This document shows positions 55,279-63,103 of a stretch of 64,000 nt of DNA, piece by piece. Position numbers and translations under genes: made by a program. The first letter of the stretch is position 1; each line of letters starts with the position of its first letter. Where the stretch lies: NCBI RefSeq assembly GCF_014650035.1, contig NZ_BMUE01000005.1:1-64000 (forward strand). Reading direction: 5' to 3'. The stretch comes from Streptomyces lucensis JCM 4490 (GTDB lineage: Bacteria; Actinomycetota; Actinomycetes; Streptomycetales; Streptomycetaceae). Under the pieces are notes generated by a model. That model did no database searches, had not been told where the DNA came from, and saw nothing but the letters and a program-made list of their open reading frames with translations.

Positions 55279-56279
55279 CCATCCTCTGCGTACGTTTCCA
55301 GCTGCCGCCGATGTACGAGGCGGCCCTGCCCGGACTGCTCGGGCTGCTGGAGGAGTTCACGCCGGTCGTCGAGGCGCTGCCGCCCGACGGGGCGCTGGCC
55401 GATCTCCGGGGCGCCGAACGGTACTTCGGCCGCAGCGCCGTGGAGCTGGCCTCGGTGATCCGGGTACGGGCCCTCGCCCGGTACGGTGTCGACTGCGTGA
55501 TCGGCGCCGGCCCGGGCCCGATGCTGGCCCGCGTCGCGCTGCGCGACGCCCGGCCCGGGGTGACCTGCGCGGTGCCCGGACAGCCGGACGCGGTCGCAAA
55601 GTTCCTCGCCGGGCGGCCGGTGTCCGCACTGCCCGGAATCGGTGCGGCGACCGCCCGCACCCTGCGCGAGTACGGCCTGGACACGCTGGGCCTGGTCGCC
55701 GCCGCACCGCTGTCCACGCTCCAGCGGCTGATCGGCGCGAAGGCGGGCCGCGAACTGCGCGAGAAGGCGGGCGGCACGGACCGGGGCCGGGTCGTGCCGA
55801 ACGCCGTCTCGCGCTCCCTGGTCGCCGAACGTCCCTTCGGCATCGACGAGCTGAACGCCGACCGGCACCGCGGCGCGCTGCTGTCGGCCGCCGAGGAGAT
55901 CGGCGCCCGGCTGCGCGCGGTGGAGAAGGTCTGCCGCACCCTCACCCTCACCGTGCGCTACGCCGACCGGTCCTCGACCGCCCGCAGCCGCACCCTGAAG
56001 GAGCCCACCGCGCACTCGCCGGCCCTGACCGGCACGGCCTACGGCATGTACGAGGCGCTCGGCCTGCAGCGGGCCCGGGTCCGCGCGCTCGCCCTGCGCG
56101 CCGAGGGCCTGGCCCCCGCCGGCCAGGCCTCCCACCAGCTCACCTTCGACCCCGCGGACGAGAAGGTACGGCGCATCGAGGAGGTCGCGGACCGCGCGAG
56201 GGCGAAGTTCGGGCCCAGGGCGGTGATGCCGGGGGCGCTGGCGGTGGCGGACGGGCTCAGTTGGCCCACGGCGGCGTGA
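55275..56279 (+). CDS. Y-family polymerase-like protein, ImuB type (catalytically degenerate)
   Basis: 334 residues. A little-finger/HhH region with LPGIGAATARTLREYGLDTLGL and a palm-like N-terminus are recognisable, but the first catalytic Asp (as in DxDxFFAxVE) is replaced by CVRFQLPPMYEA and the SxDE motif by DLRGAERYFGRSA. This is what is expected of ImuB, which does not polymerise but links DnaE2 to the sliding clamp. The ATG at 55275 overlaps the dnaE2 stop, so both are co-translated from the SOS-type promoter. No ImuA-like gene follows. The last 23 bases overlap the convergent cupin gene. Confidence 0.88.
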   Translation: MTILCVRFQLPPMYEAALPGLLGLLEEFTPVVEALPPDGALADLRGAERYFGRSAVELASVIRVRALARYGVDCVIGAGPGPMLARVALRDARPGVTCAVPGQPDAVAKFLAGRPVSALPGIGAATARTLREYGLDTLGLVAAAPLSTLQRLIGAKAGRELREKAGGTDRGRVVPNAVSRSLVAERPFGIDELNADRHRGALLSAAEEIGARLRAVEKVCRTLTLTVRYADRSSTARSRTLKEPTAHSPALTGTAYGMYEALGLQRARVRALALRAEGLAPAGQASHQLTFDPADEKVRRIEEVADRARAKFGPRAVMPGALAVADGLSWPTAA

Positions 56280-56631
56280 TCCGCGTGCCGTCGGCGAGCC
56301 GCGCCTCCAGGCCGACGGAGGTGGTGACCCAGGAGATCGCGGTGTGAGCGGTGGGGTTCTCGACGGCCAGAGTGGCGCCGGGGCTGACGATCACCGTGTC
56401 GCCCGCCGAGATCCGCTCGGTGTGACCGTCGAGCGTCATCAGCAGCTCGCCGACGAGCAGGTGGAAGATCTCCTCCCGGTTGACGGTGTGGGCCGGTGCC
56501 TTGGTGCCGGGCGGTATCTCGCCGCGCCAGGCGCACAGTTCCCTGCTGCCGGTGAGCGGGGTGGCGTACGAGACGAAGCGGGCGCCGTGGATCTCATGGG
56601 TGACTGCTTCCGAGGAGCGGACGACGGGCAT
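56257..56631 (-). CDS. Small cupin-domain protein
   Basis: 124 residues. RGEIPPGTKAPAHTVNREEI and GDTVIVSPGATLAVENPT are the two cupin motifs; the usual metal-binding set is partly kept (His in PAHTVNREE). Single-domain cupins of this size include enzymes and binding proteins, and the substrate is unknown. It is divergent from the MarR gene, and the control region between them carries the operator array, so it is the likely regulated target. Confidence 0.88.
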   Translation of the reverse strand: MPVVRSSEAVTHEIHGARFVSYATPLTGSRELCAWRGEIPPGTKAPAHTVNREEIFHLLVGELLMTLDGHTERISAGDTVIVSPGATLAVENPTAHTAISWVTTSVGLEARLADGTRITPPWAN

Positions 56632-56653
56632 GGCGGTGATCTCCGTTCAACTG

Positions 56654-56701
56654 GTCAAGTAGCTTGACTATATGGTCAAGCTACTTGACTAGTTCGTCAA
56701 G
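56654..56701. promoter_or_regulatory. MarR-type operator array, three GTCAAG sites phased by 21 bp
   Basis: GTCAAGTAGCTTGAC (56654-56668) and GTCAAGCTACTTGAC (56675-56689) are each inverted repeats of GTCAAG with a 3-base centre; a third half-site GTCAAG lies at 56696-56701. Starts are at 56654, 56675 and 56696, exactly 21 bases apart. The first two sites are mirror images, so the whole block also forms a larger palindrome around TATATG, which could be a -10. Confidence 0.92.
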
Positions 56702-56718
56702 GGTGTTTCAATGCCTGT

Positions 56719-57165
56719 GTGCAGAACTCCGAAGCCATGGCCCTGTCCGCCGCCCTGCTCGCGGTGGCGGGTGATCTCACGCACCGCATCAACGACGGTG
56801 TGGTCGCCCGCGGCTTCACCGACATCAGGCCCGCCCACGGCTTCGCCTTCGCGCGGCTCGCCCCGGACGGAGCCACCGCCACCGACCTCGCCGCGCACCT
56901 CGGGGTGACCAAGCAGGCCGCGAGCCAGCTGGTGGACGAGATCGTGCGCAAGGGGTACGCCGAGCGGCGCCCGCACCCCGAGGACGCGCGCGCCCGGCTG
57001 ATCGTGCTGACCGGGCGCGGGTGGGCGTGCACCCGGGCGGCGGAGGAGGCGGCGGCCGAGGTGGTCGGGCGATGGGCCGAACTGCTGGGCGAGGGTGAAG
57101 TGCGCGCGCTGCGGGAGTCTCTGGGCCGGATCGCCCCCTATGGTCCGATCAGGCCCGCCTGGTGA
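56719..57165 (+). CDS. MarR family transcriptional regulator
   Basis: 148 residues. A winged helix with LAAHLGVTKQAASQLVDEIV and KGYAERRPHPEDARARLIVL is the MarR DNA-binding domain, and the flanking helices form the dimer. GTG 56719 (or 56717 in another frame) is followed directly by the domain. It lies divergent from a cupin gene, across a palindromic array, so it is likely to repress that gene and itself. The ligand is unknown. Confidence 0.92.
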   Translation: MQNSEAMALSAALLAVAGDLTHRINDGVVARGFTDIRPAHGFAFARLAPDGATATDLAAHLGVTKQAASQLVDEIVRKGYAERRPHPEDARARLIVLTGRGWACTRAAEEAAAEVVGRWAELLGEGEVRALRESLGRIAPYGPIRPAW

Positions 57166-57335
57166 CGTTCCGTCAGGGTGCCGATGGGCGCCCGTTACCA
57201 CTCAAAGTTTTTACTGGCGCGTAACTTCCCACTTTCGCTACCCGCCCGTAACTTGACGAATGAACAGCATCCTCGTGATCCGGATCACAGGGTAAGGCCG
57301 TCGCACCTCCCCTTGAGCCGCAAGGAGATCACACG

Positions 57336-58196
57336 ATGCTGCCCTGGAAGCGGGTGTTCAGACCCCTCGCCGCACTGCTCCTGACCGCCGCCGTCGCCGT
57401 CGTACCGGCCGCCGCCGCCCACGCCGGGACCGCCCCGAGCACCGGCTGGAACGACTACTCCTGCAAGCCCTCCGCCGCCCACCCCCGCCCCGTCGTCCTG
57501 GTCCACGGAACCCTGGGGAACTCGGTCGACAACTGGCTCGCCCTCGCCCCCTACCTGGAGCACCGCGGGTACTGCGTCTACTCCCTCGACTACGGCCAGC
57601 TGTCCGGCGTCCCCCTCATCCACGGCCTCGGGCCCATCGACAAGTCGGCCGAGCAGCTGTCGGTGTTCGTCGACAAGGTGCTCGCGGCGACCGGAGCCGC
57701 CAAGGCCGACCTGGTCGGACACTCCCAGGGCGGCATGATGCCCCGCTACTACCTCAAGTTCCTCGGCGGGGCCGGCAAGGTGAACGCGCTGGTCGGCATC
57801 GCTCCCAGCAACCACGGCACCAACCTGTCCGGTCTCACCAACCTGCTGCCGTACTTCCCGGGCGCCGAGGACCTCCTGAAGGCCACCACCCCCGGCCTCG
57901 CCGACCAGATCGCCGGCTCCGCGTTCCTCACCAAGCTCAACGCGGGCGGTGACACCGTCCCCGGAGTGCACTACACGGTCCTCGCCACCAAGTACGACGA
58001 GGTCGTCGCCCCGTGGCGCGGCCAGTACCTCACCGGCCCGGACGTCCGCAACGTCCTGCTGCAGGACCTGTGCCCGCTCGACCTCTCGGAACACGTGGCG
58101 ATCGGCCTGCTCGACCGGATCGCCTTCCATGAGGTGGCCAACGCGCTCGACCCGGCCCACGCCACCGCCACCACCTGCGCGTCCGTCTTCGACTGA
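57336..58196 (+). CDS. Secreted triacylglycerol lipase/esterase (alpha/beta hydrolase)
   Basis: 286 residues. Signal peptide to AHA near residue 30. The fold motifs are oxyanion VVLVHGTLGNSV at 55-64, nucleophile elbow VGHSQGG with Ser130, Asp221 in KYDEVV and His253 in LSEHVAI. A Cys pair (residues 43 and 80) fits the disulphides of secreted Streptomyces lipases. It should hydrolyse lipid esters outside the cell. ATG 57336 follows AAGGAG. A strong bidirectional terminator follows. Confidence 0.93.
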   Translation: MLPWKRVFRPLAALLLTAAVAVVPAAAAHAGTAPSTGWNDYSCKPSAAHPRPVVLVHGTLGNSVDNWLALAPYLEHRGYCVYSLDYGQLSGVPLIHGLGPIDKSAEQLSVFVDKVLAATGAAKADLVGHSQGGMMPRYYLKFLGGAGKVNALVGIAPSNHGTNLSGLTNLLPYFPGAEDLLKATTPGLADQIAGSAFLTKLNAGGDTVPGVHYTVLATKYDEVVAPWRGQYLTGPDVRNVLLQDLCPLDLSEHVAIGLLDRIAFHEVANALDPAHATATTCASVFD

Positions 58197-58201
58197 CCGC
58201 C

Positions 58202-58242
58202 TCCGGGACCTGTCCGGCCTGAGCCGCCGGACAGGTCCCGGA
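58202..58242. terminator. Bidirectional intrinsic terminator
   Basis: TCCGGGACCTGTCCGGC (58202-58218) and GCCGGACAGGTCCCGGA (58226-58242) form a perfect 17-bp stem with a 7-base loop between the lipase gene and the convergent LPMO gene. Confidence 0.95.
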
Positions 58243-58246
58243 ACCC

Positions 58247-59263
58247 TCACCGGCGCCGGCCGCCGCCCGCCGCGCGCCGGCGCACCGACAGGAAGAGCGC
58301 CGCCGAACCGAGCGCCAGCGCCGCCGCGCCGCCGATCGCGAGGGACGGGGTGCCGGGCGTGGCGCCGGTCTCGGCGAGCCTCCGCGAACTCCCGTCCGTC
58401 ACCGGTCGGTTGTCCCGGGCGGCCGGCTCCGCCGAGGTGCTGGCGTCGTCGTCCCCGTGACCGTGGTGCTCGATCGTCGACTTGTCGGCACCGGCCGCGA
58501 TCTGCTCGTCGGACGGCGCGGAGGCGGCCGGAGCCGGGGTCGCCGGAGCCGGGGGCGCCGGAGCGGTGCCGGCCCCGGCGGTTCCGCCACCCGCCGTGCC
58601 GCCCGTGCCTCCCGCCCCGTCCGTACCACCGCCGAAGTCCACGTCCGAGCAGGAGTAGAACGCCTCCGGACTGTCCGAGCGCTGCCAGACCGCGTACAGC
58701 AACTGCCGGCCGGACCGCTCGGGGAGCGTGCCGGAGAAGGTGTAGAAACCGCCGGAGGCGGCCGGGTCGGTGACCGTCGCCACCGGGTGCTCCAGATCCA
58801 GTTCGCTCCAGGCCAGCGTCTTCGCGGGGTCGTAACCGGGCTTGGTGAGATAGACGGTGAAGGTGCCCTTGTGCGGGGCGGTCACGCGGTACTTGAACGT
58901 GTACGGCCCCTTGCGCACGCTCGTCGCCGGCCAGTCGGCGCGCGCCAGGTCGAGCCCCTTGAACTCCTCGTTGCCCGCACTGCACAGCCTGCCGTCCGCG
59001 ATCAGCTGGCGGTGCCGCCCGTTCGCGTCGCCGATCCGGATGCCGTTCCAGTCGTACAGCGCCTGCGTGCCGCCGGCCGCCACCGCGGCCCTGCACGCGG
59101 CCGAGTCCGGGCTCTCCGGCCCCTCCGCATAACACTGCGCGACCCGGCTGACGGGGTCGCCCATCGAGCCGTGCGCGGACGCGGGGGCGGCGGCGAGCGC
59201 GGTCAGGGCGAGCGGCGTCACACCGAGTACGGCGACGGCCCTGCGGCGGGCGCGAGCGGGCAT
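58247..59263 (-). CDS. LPMO of family AA10, wall-anchored by a LAETG sorting signal
   Basis: 338 residues. The signal peptide ends at SA, giving mature N-terminal His31 in HGSMGDPVSR, the first ligand of the copper His-brace; His131 in TAPHKGTFTVY is the second. The AA10 catalytic domain runs to about residue 200. A Gly/Ala/Pro linker is followed by a C-terminal sorting signal: LAETG at about 296-300, a hydrophobic stretch PSLAIGGAAALALGSAALFL and the basic tail RRRAAGGGRRR. The LAxTG motif fits class E sortases of actinobacteria. It should oxidatively cleave chitin or cellulose at the cell surface. Confidence 0.93.
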   Translation of the reverse strand: MPARARRRAVAVLGVTPLALTALAAAPASAHGSMGDPVSRVAQCYAEGPESPDSAACRAAVAAGGTQALYDWNGIRIGDANGRHRQLIADGRLCSAGNEEFKGLDLARADWPATSVRKGPYTFKYRVTAPHKGTFTVYLTKPGYDPAKTLAWSELDLEHPVATVTDPAASGGFYTFSGTLPERSGRQLLYAVWQRSDSPEAFYSCSDVDFGGGTDGAGGTGGTAGGGTAGAGTAPAPPAPATPAPAASAPSDEQIAAGADKSTIEHHGHGDDDASTSAEPAARDNRPVTDGSSRRLAETGATPGTPSLAIGGAAALALGSAALFLSVRRRAAGGGRRR

Positions 59264-59525
59264 GCGGAACTCCTCCGAACGGTCCGTGGGGTGGACTGAA
59301 TCCCGTGGGGTGATCAGAAACTAGCCCCGCGAAACCGCGGAATCACCTGCTGGCGGCGGCCGGAGGAGATCCTTATGGTGCCGTTAAGGAAGAGCTAACC
59401 GATGGCTCAGGAACAGGGGCATGACGGTGGGGGCCGTAGCAGCGATCGGCCCGTCCGGCGGGCGGCGGCGAGCCGCGCCACACGGTCGTCGTCCCGGTCG
59501 CCGACGACCGGCGCCGGGGTCCGCG

Positions 59526-59660
59526 TCAGCTGTCGGGCCACCAGGTGCGGGCGATGTCCCTGCGCACCTCGGGGCGTCCCGTGGGGGGTTCCTCCGGCTC
59601 CTCGCGGTTGCGGCGGCCGTCCGTCCTCTTCAGGGGCTTCTGCACGGTCACACGGCGCAT
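59526..59660 (-). CDS. Small 44-residue basic protein
   Basis: 44 residues: MRRVTVQKPLKRTDGRRNRE, then EPEEPPTGRPEVRRDIARTW and WPDS. The perfect GAAGGAGG lies six bases before the ATG at 59660, so translation is very likely. It is Arg-, Pro- and Glu-rich with no membrane or signal features. I do not know a family. It lies between the LPMO and the methyltransferase and is transcribed toward the LPMO gene. Confidence 0.75.
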   Translation of the reverse strand: MRRVTVQKPLKRTDGRRNREEPEEPPTGRPEVRRDIARTWWPDS

Positions 59661-59771
59661 GTCTGCCTCCTTCGGCGTCCACCGGGTTCCGCGTTGTCGC
59701 GGACGCAGACGCTTTCGGGGAGAGTTCCTCATCGGTGCCCGATTGTCAGTGGCGGCTGTCACTCTTCGGGC

Positions 59772-60404
59772 ATGACGCGGGACATGACGCACGACGGTGA
59801 GCAGGCGGTCGCGGTGGGTGCCGGAGTGGACTGGGACGCGGCGGCCGCCGCCTTCGACGACGAGCCGGACCACGGTCTGCGCGCCCCCGGGGTGCGGGCC
59901 GCCTGGGCCGCCCGGCTGCGCTCCTGGCTGCCCGGGCACCCCGCCGACGTCCTCGACCTCGGCTGCGGCACCGGCAGCATGTCGCTCCTCGCGGCCGAGC
60001 AGGGACACCGGGTGACCGGCGTCGACAGCTCGCCGGCCATGGCCGGCCGGGCCCGGGCCAAGCTCGCCGGCCGTGACGCGGTGGTCCTCCGCGGGGACGC
60101 TGCGTCACCGCCGGTGGGGGAGCGGCGCTACGACGTGGTCCTGGTCCGGCACGTGCTGTGGACGCTGCCCGGCCCCGCGGCCGTGCTGCGCCACTGGCGC
60201 ACCCTGCTGCGGCCCGGCGGCCGGTTCGTGCTGGTCGAGGGCGTCTGGGGGGCCGTCGCCCCGGTCGGCATACCCGCGGACCGGCTCGTGGCCCTGCTGG
60301 AGCCGGTGACCCGGCACGCGCGCGTGGAGCGGCTGTCCGACGACCCCGCGCTGTGGGGGAAGGCCGTGGACGACGAACGGTACGCGGTGCTCGCGACGGT
60401 GTGA
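59772..60404 (+). CDS. Class I SAM-dependent methyltransferase
   Basis: 210 residues. VLDLGCGTGSMSLLAAEQGH (motif I) and RVTGVDSSPAMAGRARA (motif II) are clear; VVLVRHVLWTLPGPAAVLRH and LRPGGRFVLVEG follow, as in ubiquinone/menaquinone-type or small-molecule methyltransferases. The substrate is unknown. Two ATGs (59772 and 59784) are possible; neither has a good ribosome-binding site. Confidence 0.85.
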   Translation: MTRDMTHDGEQAVAVGAGVDWDAAAAAFDDEPDHGLRAPGVRAAWAARLRSWLPGHPADVLDLGCGTGSMSLLAAEQGHRVTGVDSSPAMAGRARAKLAGRDAVVLRGDAASPPVGERRYDVVLVRHVLWTLPGPAAVLRHWRTLLRPGGRFVLVEGVWGAVAPVGIPADRLVALLEPVTRHARVERLSDDPALWGKAVDDERYAVLATV

Positions 60405-60424
60405 GGGGCGGACGGCCCCGGGGC

Positions 60425-60925
60425 TCAGGAGGCCGGCGTCCCCAGGGCGCCCTCTCGGGCCAGTCCCTCCAGCTCGTCCAGGGCGGCCACCGCGGCGGAC
60501 GCCGCCCCGGGGTCCCGCTCCGCCAGGCCGCTCTCGGCGAACTCGTCCTCGTCCAGGCGCCGTACGACCGTGCCGTCGGCGGAGCACCACAGGTCCAGGT
60601 CGAGGTCCTCGACGACCAGCTCGCCGCCGGTCCGGGTGGCGGGGCGGGTGACGTCGCAGTACCAGCCCTTCAGGGCGCCGTCCCCGGCCCGGACCTCCTT
60701 CACCGAGTACCAGCGGTCCCGCCAGTAGTGCTCGGTGAACACGTCACCCGGTTCGAAGCGCACGAACCCGAAGTCACGCACGCCCTCGCCCGCCCACGGG
60801 GCGCGGACCGAGATCCGGACGCCGTCGTCGTGCAGCAGCCGGGCCGGGTAACGGATCTTCGTACGGCCGCCCTTGACCAGGACGACCTCCACCAGGTCGG
60901 CCGGTTCAGCCGAGTTCGCGGACAT
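60425..60925 (-). CDS. DUF402 domain protein (FomD/nucleoside diphosphatase-like)
   Basis: 166 residues. The DUF402 core is present: YSVKEVRAGDGALKGWYCDV and VVEDLDLDLWCSADG with the acidic metal-binding residues, followed by RRLDEDEF. Relatives include FomD and the Ntdp-type nucleoside tri/diphosphate hydrolases, so a phosphoesterase with divalent metal is likely; the substrate is unknown. ATG 60925 overlaps the end of the acetyltransferase gene by 20 bases, so the two are co-transcribed. Confidence 0.88.
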   Translation of the reverse strand: MSANSAEPADLVEVVLVKGGRTKIRYPARLLHDDGVRISVRAPWAGEGVRDFGFVRFEPGDVFTEHYWRDRWYSVKEVRAGDGALKGWYCDVTRPATRTGGELVVEDLDLDLWCSADGTVVRRLDEDEFAESGLAERDPGAASAAVAALDELEGLAREGALGTPAS

Positions 60926-61835
60926 AGCGCACCTCCGTGGCGCAGATCTCGTACCCGAGCCACTTGTTGATCGCGATCATGGGGTCGTTGCCGGTGTCGT
61001 TACCGGTGAAGGCCTCCGTCACGCCGGCCGCGCGTGCCCGGTGCAGGCTGTGCACCTTGGCGAGCTTGGCCAGCCCGCGGCCGCGGTGGGCACGGGCGGT
61101 GCCCGTCATCGCGGTGGAGTAGCGGGCGCCGCCGTCCGTGTAGACCACCGTGAAGGCGGCGGGGCGGCCCCCGACGCAGGCGACCGTGGTCAGGTCCCGG
61201 TCGAGCAGCGGGTGCCGCCAGTTCTCCGCGATCCACGCGTCGTAGTCCGTGAACTCGCTGGTGACGTCGCTCGGTTCGTCGAGCATCGTCTCCGCGTCCA
61301 GCTCGAACAGGGGCCGCGGGTCGGCCGCGAAGTCGGCGGCGGTACGCAGTTCCACGTCCGGCGGGACGTCCAGCAGCGGAGGGAGGGTGCCGTTCGCCAG
61401 GTCGAGACGGAGGAAGTGGCCCGAACGGCCCTGGGTGTAGCCGCGCCGCTCGGCGAAGGCGCGGTTGGCGGGCTCGTCGAGCGCCCAGGCGAACAGTTTC
61501 GTGGCCCCCTGCGCCGTCAGGTACTCCTCGGCGGCCCGCACCAGGAGCCGGCCGGCTCCGCGGCGGGTGCGGTCCGGGCGCACGTAGACGTTCAGGCAGC
61601 CCTGGCCCGGGTCGGGGCTGTCATGGACCAGATGGACCTGGGCCGTGCCGATCACCTCACCGTCCTGCACCGCGACCAGCGGACGGTAGCGGGCGTCGGG
61701 ATGGATGCGGGTGGCGGTGTGCCGGACCGATTCCGGCGTGAACAGGATGTACGGCAGGGCGAGAGCGCGTACCCGGGCGAAGCCCTCGGTGTCGGCCGGG
61801 ACATCGGGGCGCAGGTCGCGCACGATCACTGTCAT
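60906..61835 (-). CDS. GNAT acetyltransferase with two tandem domains
   Basis: 309 residues. The first GNAT domain shows VYVRPDRTRRGAGRLLVRAA, and the second shows AHRGRGLAKLAKVHSLHRAR with NDPMIAINKWLGYE, both acetyl-CoA binding. Tandem GNAT proteins of this size acetylate aminoglycosides, mycothiol precursors, or small amines; which one is unknown. It overlaps the DUF402 gene by 20 bases and is divergent from the GntR gene. Confidence 0.9.
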   Translation of the reverse strand: MTVIVRDLRPDVPADTEGFARVRALALPYILFTPESVRHTATRIHPDARYRPLVAVQDGEVIGTAQVHLVHDSPDPGQGCLNVYVRPDRTRRGAGRLLVRAAEEYLTAQGATKLFAWALDEPANRAFAERRGYTQGRSGHFLRLDLANGTLPPLLDVPPDVELRTAADFAADPRPLFELDAETMLDEPSDVTSEFTDYDAWIAENWRHPLLDRDLTTVACVGGRPAAFTVVYTDGGARYSTAMTGTARAHRGRGLAKLAKVHSLHRARAAGVTEAFTGNDTGNDPMIAINKWLGYEICATEVRYVRELG

Positions 61836-61906
61836 GAGCAGGGACCGTACGCGGTGGGCGTCGCCGGGTGCCTCTCATTTTCCGGCGGGTGCGGGACAAT
61901 CGCCCC

Positions 61907-62275
61907 GTGAGCCTGAAGATCCGCATCGACGACAGCGCGCCCCCGTACGAGCAGGTGCGGGCGCACATCTCCGAGCAGGCGCGGTCCGGCGCGCTGCCGG
62001 TCGGGTACCGGCTGCCCACCGTGCGGGGGCTGGCCGAGTCCCTGGGGCTCGCGGTGAACACCGTGGCCAAGGCGTACCGGGCGCTGGAGACGGACGGGGT
62101 GATCGAGACCCGGGGACGGCACGGCACGTTCGTGGCCGCCGCCGGTTCGGCCGCGGAGCGTGAGGCGTCGTCGGCCGCGCAGGCGTACGCGGAGCGGGTA
62201 CGGCGGCTCGGACTGGGGGAGGCGGAGGCGCTGGCCGCGGTGCGGGACGCCCTGCGGGCGGCCTACGGCGAGTAG
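61907..62275 (+). CDS. GntR family regulator, short YtrA-like
   Basis: 122 residues. The winged helix ends in LPTVRGLAESLGLAVNTVAK and AYRALETDGVIETRGRHGTF; the short helical C-terminus without an effector domain is typical of the YtrA subgroup, which often controls ABC transporters. None is adjacent, so the target is unknown. GTG 61907 lacks a clear ribosome-binding site. Confidence 0.9.
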   Translation: MSLKIRIDDSAPPYEQVRAHISEQARSGALPVGYRLPTVRGLAESLGLAVNTVAKAYRALETDGVIETRGRHGTFVAAAGSAAEREASSAAQAYAERVRRLGLGEAEALAAVRDALRAAYGE

Positions 62276-62282
62276 GCGGGAG

Positions 62283-62318
62283 GCCTCACCGCGCCGTCGC
62301 GCCTCACCGCGCCGTCGC
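62283..62318. repeat. Exact 18-bp tandem repeat across a stop codon
   Basis: GCCTCACCGCGCCGTCGC occurs at 62283-62300 and again at 62301-62318. The second copy contains the last codons and the stop of the minus-strand DUF72 gene, so a copy of the gene end lies just after it. Confidence 0.95.
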
Positions 62319-63074
62319 GTGCTTCGGGACCCGGGTCACCGCCAGCCCCGCCCTGCCCGCCGCCCTGCCGAACACCACCGCGTCCCGGACCGCCGCGCCC
62401 CCGGGGTCGTTGTTGAAGTAGGCGTACACGTCCTCCCCCTCCGGCCACGTCGTGGCGATGCGGTCCACCCAGGTCTCCAGGGACCGCCGGCCGTAGCGCG
62501 GCCACGGCTGGGCACGGCCCTGGTGGAAGCGGACGTAGCCCCAGCCGGTGGTGCGCCACAGCGGGGTGACCGGGCGGGCCAGGACGTCCGCCCAGCACAG
62601 GGCCGCGCCCCGCGACCGCAGGACGCTCCGCACCTCCGGCGTCCACCAGGAGTCGTGACGCGGCTCGACCGCGACCCGCGTACCGGGCGGGAAGCAGGCC
62701 AGGCAGGCGTCCAGCAGGGACGGGTCGGCGCGCAGGGTGGGCGGGAGCTGGAGGAGGACCGGGCCCAGCCGGCCGCCGAGGCCCGCCGCGTGGGTCATCA
62801 GCCGGTGGACCGGTTCCAAGGGGTCCTTCAGGCGCTTGATGTGGGTCAGGTAGCGGCTGGCCTTGACCGCCACCACGAAGTCGGGCGGGACCCGCGCCCG
62901 CCAGGCGGCGAAGTTGTCGTAGGACGGCAGCCGGTAGAACGCGTTGTTGATCTCCACGGTCGCGAAGAGCCGGGTGTACTCCTCCAGCCACAGCCGTGCC
63001 GGGACTCCGGCCGGATAGACGAGGTCCCGCCAGTCCTTGTACTGCCACCCCGAGGTGCCGACGAACAAGGTCAT
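62304..63074 (-). CDS. DUF72 family protein (YecE-like)
   Basis: 256 residues. The TIM-barrel-like DUF72 signatures MTLFVGTSGWQYKDWRDLVY, EINNAFYRLPSYDNFAAWRA and VAVKASRYLTHIKRLKDP, and a later GWGYVRFHQGRAQPWPRYGR are all present. Function is unknown; family members are widespread. ATG 63074 matches the family start. Confidence 0.92.
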   Translation of the reverse strand: MTLFVGTSGWQYKDWRDLVYPAGVPARLWLEEYTRLFATVEINNAFYRLPSYDNFAAWRARVPPDFVVAVKASRYLTHIKRLKDPLEPVHRLMTHAAGLGGRLGPVLLQLPPTLRADPSLLDACLACFPPGTRVAVEPRHDSWWTPEVRSVLRSRGAALCWADVLARPVTPLWRTTGWGYVRFHQGRAQPWPRYGRRSLETWVDRIATTWPEGEDVYAYFNNDPGGAAVRDAVVFGRAAGRAGLAVTRVPKHATAR

Positions 63075-63103
63075 GGAACCATCAAAGCACCCGGATCCGG
63101 CTC

